From an uncultured Rhizobiaceae group bacterium (GTDB lineage Bacteria; Pseudomonadota; Alphaproteobacteria; Rhizobiales; Rhizobiaceae), in contig CALHHQ010000204.1 in assembly GCA_938030645.1 (NCBI GenBank), positions 1-8,388 on the forward strand: a stretch of 8,388 nt of DNA. The letters run 5' to 3'. The notes beneath the pieces were generated by a model. It was not told the origin of the DNA and ran no database searches. It saw only the letters and a list, made by a program, of their open reading frames with translations. The number at the start of each line of letters is the position of its first letter. The stretch's first letter is position 1. This document shows, in pieces, positions 5,043 through 8,388 of the stretch. The position numbers and the translations under genes are program-made.

Positions 5043-6272
5043 ATGAGATCAATCGTATCAGTCCTTGTTATAGCCAATTTTCTTTTGGCGGCATTTTTCT
5101 CGGTTGGTTCGTGGGCGCAGAATGCGACGTCACAAGAGAAGACAGCACAAGAAGGGGCTGCTATCGCATTTGCGGCTCGCGTGGTGGGGGATGATAAAAG
5201 AGCGCGCCTGATCGTCGATTTTGACAAGGCCGTCACATACGACACTTATTTGTTGGCTGATCCGCAACGAATAATCATCGACCTTTCGCAAACGGCCTTC
5301 AGTTTAGACGGTGAAGCCAAACGCTTACCCACTGGCTTGGTGAGAGACTTTCGTTACGGTGCAATTGCGCCGGGTCAATCGCGCATCGTTTTGGAATTGG
5401 CCAAAGATGTTGTGATCGAAAATCACAGTCTGAGAAACGTCACATCAGAAAACCGTCATCGTTTGCTGTTGGATTTAGTAACCGCTTCTGCTGAAAAATT
5501 TGCAGCAGCAGTGCGCAAGACACCAGCCGTTAAGGTGAGAAAACCACTGAGTTCAGGGAACAAAAAACCTGAAGACCAGAAGACATTCACAGTTGTGCTA
5601 GATCCTGGTCACGGAGGCATCGACGGTGGCGCGGCAGGTGCAGGCAAAACGGCTGAGAAAGTGATCACGCTCGGTTTTGCGAAATATTTAAAGGCATCGC
5701 TTTCAAACAACCACAAATTGAAAGTTTTGATGACGCGGGAAGATGATCGTTTTGTATCTTTGTCCGATCGGGTGGCTTTCGCAAAAAACAATAATGCGGA
5801 CCTATTTATTTCTATCCATGCGGATTCGTTGCGCCAAAAGAATATTCGCGGTGCAACGGTTTACACTTTGTCGGAGGAGGGGTCCGATACCCTGTCTCGT
5901 TCACTGGCGCAGAAACAAAACCGCGCCGACCTGGTTGCTGGCCTTTCACTGCCAAAAACCCAACCCAAAGTGACTGATATTTTGATCGATCTCACACGCC
6001 GCGAGACACAAGCGTTCTCGGTCGGCGTTGCCCGTTTGATGGTGAGACAAATGAAAGATCGGGTGCGCCTTATCCAAAACCCAATGCGCTCAGCAGATTT
6101 TTATGTCTTGAAAGCACCAGAATTTCCCTCTGTCTTGCTTGAACTGGGGTATTTGTCGAATGTCGAAGACGAAAAGCTGATGAAGTCGCAAGAGTGGCAA
6201 ACCAAGGCTGCCAAAATCATTAGCGAATCAATAGAGGCATTCTTCAAGCCGCGTCTGGAATCCAAGCAATAA
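5043..6272 (+). CDS. amiC: Periplasmic N-acetylmuramoyl-L-alanine amidase with AMIN domain
   Basis: A 409-residue Zn-dependent hydrolase that cuts the bond between MurNAc and L-Ala in peptidoglycan, usually for daughter-cell separation. The N-terminus is a Sec signal peptide with a hydrophobic core and probable cleavage after SWA at residue 25. An AMIN domain (about 42-147), which targets septal peptidoglycan or envelope, is followed by a basic linker (about 150-180) and an Amidase_3 domain (181-403). Expected Zn ligands are H190 (DPGHGG), E205 and H259 (SIHAD); E367 (LLELGYLSN) is the catalytic glutamate. The stretch 276-325 (from LSEEGSDTLSRSLAQ onward) corresponds to the autoinhibitory helix region of AmiA/B/C enzymes, so activation by a LytM-type factor such as EnvC, NlpD or DipM is likely. 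The start has a weak AGGT at 5034-5037. PBP1A follows 159 bp downstream on the same strand. The choice of amiC over amiA/B follows usual alphaproteobacterial naming. Confidence 0.95.
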   Translation: MRSIVSVLVIANFLLAAFFSVGSWAQNATSQEKTAQEGAAIAFAARVVGDDKRARLIVDFDKAVTYDTYLLADPQRIIIDLSQTAFSLDGEAKRLPTGLVRDFRYGAIAPGQSRIVLELAKDVVIENHSLRNVTSENRHRLLLDLVTASAEKFAAAVRKTPAVKVRKPLSSGNKKPEDQKTFTVVLDPGHGGIDGGAAGAGKTAEKVITLGFAKYLKASLSNNHKLKVLMTREDDRFVSLSDRVAFAKNNNADLFISIHADSLRQKNIRGATVYTLSEEGSDTLSRSLAQKQNRADLVAGLSLPKTQPKVTDILIDLTRRETQAFSVGVARLMVRQMKDRVRLIQNPMRSADFYVLKAPEFPSVLLELGYLSNVEDEKLMKSQEWQTKAAKIISESIEAFFKPRLESKQ

Positions 6273-6320
6273 CCTTGATGTTTGAACGGGCATTTCGTTG
6301 TATTTGGGTCACAGTGGTTC

Positions 6321-6362
6321 ATTGGTTTCACGCTGGCATCCAATTGCCACACAATTACCAAT
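6321..6362 (+). repeat. Nested inverted repeats between the amidase and PBP1A genes
   Basis: The outer arms ATTGGT (6321-6326) and ACCAAT (6357-6362) enclose an inner hairpin TGGCA (6334-6338) and TGCCA (6345-6349) with loop TCCAAT. A T-rich run (6362-6368) follows the outer arm. The stems are short and AT-rich for a full terminator. It could be a weak partial terminator that sets the amidase/PBP1A ratio, or chance. The rest of the 159-bp gap shows no convincing promoter. Confidence 0.3.
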
Positions 6363-6431
6363 TTTATTCTGGAAGCGTCCAACAGCTTCAATTACAAAAA
6401 TGCACGTGCCCCCTCGAGGAATGCTGATCAT

Positions 6432-8388
6432 ATGTTTCTAAGACTTTTCGGATATCTTTTTGGCATCGGCACCGCCGCTGTGGTTTTGATCGCAGCAGGC
6501 GTCTATCTCTATTCTGCAGACTTAATCAAAGAACTTCCTGATTACGAAGTTCTGAACAATTACGAACCGCCAGTGACCACCCGTATTCATGCTGGTGACG
6601 GCGCCTTGATGGCTGAATATGCACGCCAGCGTCGATTGTATCTTCCAATTCAGGCTATTCCCAGTCTTTTGAAACACGCTTTCATTTCCGCTGAGGATAA
6701 GAAATTCTACTCGCACAATGGCATCGACTATCTGGCCTTGGGCAAAGCTGGGTTTGACTATTTCGAAGCTAAGATCAGCGGTAAGTCTGTTCGTGCACGT
6801 GGTGCTTCTACTATCACGCAACAGGTGGCGAAGAACTTCTTGCTGACGAGCGATCGAACTGCAGATCGTAAGATTAAAGAAGCGATGCTGGCGTTCCGTA
6901 TTGAGGAAGCCTATTCCAAAGATAAGATTTTGGAGCTGTATCTCAACGAGATTTATTTTGGCCTCGGGTCTTACGGTGTGGCAGGCGCGTCTCTCGCGTA
7001 TTTTGACAAAACTGTCGGTGATCTGGACGTCCATGAAGTGGCCTATCTGGCCAGCTTGCCAAAAGCGCCGGAGAACTATCACCCCTACAAGCACACTGAA
7101 CGCGCTCTTGAGCGGCGCAACTGGGTGATCGGCCGTATGGTGATCAATGGGTACATCACTGCCAAACGCGGTGAAGAAGCCAAAACCAAACCATTGAGCG
7201 TAAACCCACGCACCCAAAGCAACTATCTGTCGTCAGCTAGCTATTTCTCCGAAGAAGTGCGTCGTCAGATTTTGGATCGTTATGGCAAGAAATCTCTGTA
7301 CGAAGGTGGTTTGTCCATTCGCACAACGCTAGACCCGAAAATGCAGTTGATGGCGCGCAAGGCTCTGACCAAAGGTCTTATGAACTTTGATCGCAAGAAA
7401 GGCTACCACGGCGCATATGCCGAAGTTGAAGTGGCCGATGACTGGGGATTGTCATTCAAAAAAGTAAAACGCCTCACAGACCGTCCTGATTGGAAACAGG
7501 CTGTTGTTTTAGAGGTGGATGCTGTTTCAGCGCGCATTGGTTTGAGACCAAAAATTGAAGTCAGCAGACGTCTGTCAGAGGATCGTGTTGAAACACGCAT
7601 ATTCTTTGACGATGCGCCTTGGGCGAAATCTTTATCCGTCAAGGAAAGAGGGAAGCCCCGCAAACGTGTCAAAGCCAAAGGCTTTGATGACGTTTTGAAG
7701 CGCGGTGATATCATCCACGTCTCTCTCAAAGGGGGAAGTGATTACAAACTCGAGCAGGTTCCAGAAGTCTCAGGTGCGCTGGTTGCCATGAACCCTCACA
7801 CGGGTCGTGTGCTGGCGATGATGGGTGGGTTCTCGTTCTCAGATTCCCAATTCAACCGTGCAACACAAGCCAAGCGTCAGCCGGGGTCCTCCTTTAAACC
7901 ATTTGTATATGCAGCCGCGCTCGACAATGGATACACTCCTTCGTCCGTTGTTCTGGACGGTCCGTTCAAGAAAAATCAGGGCGGCACGCTTGGCATTTGG
8001 GAACCCAAAAACTACAGCGGTAAATATGGTGGTCCATCAACTCTGCGCCTTGGCATTGAAAGATCTCGCAACCTGATGACGGTTCGTCTAGCCAATGACA
8101 TGGGCATGCCATTGATCGCGGAATACGCGCGTCGTTTCGGCATCTATGAGAAGCCCATTCGTGGTTTGGCATCGTCGCTTGGTTCACGTGAGACGACAGT
8201 ATTGAAAATGGTGTCGGCCTATTCAGTATTGGCCAATGGCGGCAAACGTATCAAGCCATCGCTGATTGACCGCATTCAAGACCGTTATGGCAAAACGATC
8301 TTCAAACACGAGGAACGCGTATGCGATGATTGCCAGACGTCGAATTGGGAAGGGCAGGAAGAACCTGAACTGATTGATAATCGTGAAC
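6432..8388 (+). CDS. mrcA: Class A penicillin-binding protein 1A, 3' end beyond the window
   Basis: The first 652 codons are present and the frame is open at the window end. The enzyme polymerises lipid II into glycan and cross-links the peptides, anchored in the inner membrane with its domains in the periplasm. Residues 5-29 form the membrane anchor. The GT51 transglycosylase holds EDKKFYSHNG with catalytic E88, RGASTITQQ (123-131), and the later ELYLNEIYFG and LPKAPENYHP motifs. A linker with TTLDP (298-302) leads to an OB-like insert (about 345-445), typical of proteobacterial PBP1A. The transpeptidase begins near 448 (GALVAMNP). Its nucleophile is S486 in SSFK (486-489) and the second motif is SRN (545-547). 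The KTG motif is not reached. A CDDC cysteine pair lies at 631-634. The ATG is preceded by GAGGA at 6416-6420, 11 nt away, which is weak. Transcription may come partly from the amidase promoter. prfB often follows in relatives. Confidence 0.95.
   Translation, partial: MFLRLFGYLFGIGTAAVVLIAAGVYLYSADLIKELPDYEVLNNYEPPVTTRIHAGDGALMAEYARQRRLYLPIQAIPSLLKHAFISAEDKKFYSHNGIDYLALGKAGFDYFEAKISGKSVRARGASTITQQVAKNFLLTSDRTADRKIKEAMLAFRIEEAYSKDKILELYLNEIYFGLGSYGVAGASLAYFDKTVGDLDVHEVAYLASLPKAPENYHPYKHTERALERRNWVIGRMVINGYITAKRGEEAKTKPLSVNPRTQSNYLSSASYFSEEVRRQILDRYGKKSLYEGGLSIRTTLDPKMQLMARKALTKGLMNFDRKKGYHGAYAEVEVADDWGLSFKKVKRLTDRPDWKQAVVLEVDAVSARIGLRPKIEVSRRLSEDRVETRIFFDDAPWAKSLSVKERGKPRKRVKAKGFDDVLKRGDIIHVSLKGGSDYKLEQVPEVSGALVAMNPHTGRVLAMMGGFSFSDSQFNRATQAKRQPGSSFKPFVYAAALDNGYTPSSVVLDGPFKKNQGGTLGIWEPKNYSGKYGGPSTLRLGIERSRNLMTVRLANDMGMPLIAEYARRFGIYEKPIRGLASSLGSRETTVLKMVSAYSVLANGGKRIKPSLIDRIQDRYGKTIFKHEERVCDDCQTSNWEGQEEPELIDNRE

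Noticed and set aside
6381..6413. Resemblance between GCTTCAA...CACGTGCC here and a similar string near 1191-1211
   Set aside because: The spacers differ in length and sequence and only short blocks match. It is most likely chance, not a repeat family.
6421..6441. Six-codon leader frame (ATG at 6421) overlapping the PBP1A start
   Set aside because: The only purine-rich sequence directly abuts its ATG, leaving no spacing, so initiation there is unlikely.
6522..7217. A 231-codon minus-strand frame
   Set aside because: It is a shadow of the PBP1A transglycosylase domain, whose plus-strand motifs are unmistakable.

Overview
The window looks like a chromosomal housekeeping segment of an alphaproteobacterium, most likely of the Hyphomicrobiales (Rhizobiales) or a close marine relative. 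The reasons are the divergent order RNase E / AMIN-type amidase / class A penicillin-binding protein, the alphaproteobacterial form of RNase E (a long charged insert in the S1 domain and a C-terminal GWW motif), and the sequence style of the PBP1A. Base composition is moderate, near half GC by eye, which is low for that group. I see no mobile element, phage gene, CRISPR array, tRNA or rRNA.

Layout. Bases 1-105 are the leader of a gene for a 324-residue conserved-looking helical protein of unknown function (106-1080, plus). This gene converges on rne (1212-4271, minus). The 131 bp between them hold a nested inverted repeat (1099-1146) and a strong intrinsic terminator (1151-1184). After rne comes a 770-bp divergent control region (4272-5042). 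It contains an RNase E ribosome-binding site in the loop of a small hairpin, a pair of mutually exclusive GC-rich hairpins, three CCTCC tracts, a 12-bp palindrome, a 10-bp tandem A-tract repeat and a likely CtrA half-site. Then follow an exported N-acetylmuramoyl-L-alanine amidase (5043-6272, plus) and, after a 159-bp gap, the first 652 codons of a PBP1A-type transglycosylase/transpeptidase (6432 to the window end, plus), which lacks its 3' part here.

How the genes work together. The amidase cuts the stem peptide from peptidoglycan, typically at division septa, and PBP1A polymerises and cross-links new glycan, so this right-hand pair is a cell-wall unit. RNase E is the scaffold and endonuclease of the RNA degradosome and is transcribed divergently. 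Its long leader fits post-transcriptional control, possibly autoregulation as known in E. coli, but that is inference. The protein genes are ordinary. The parts most worth a second look are the rne leader, the 1099-1184 structured 3' region, the very long repeat-rich RNase E insert, and the internally duplicated unknown protein.
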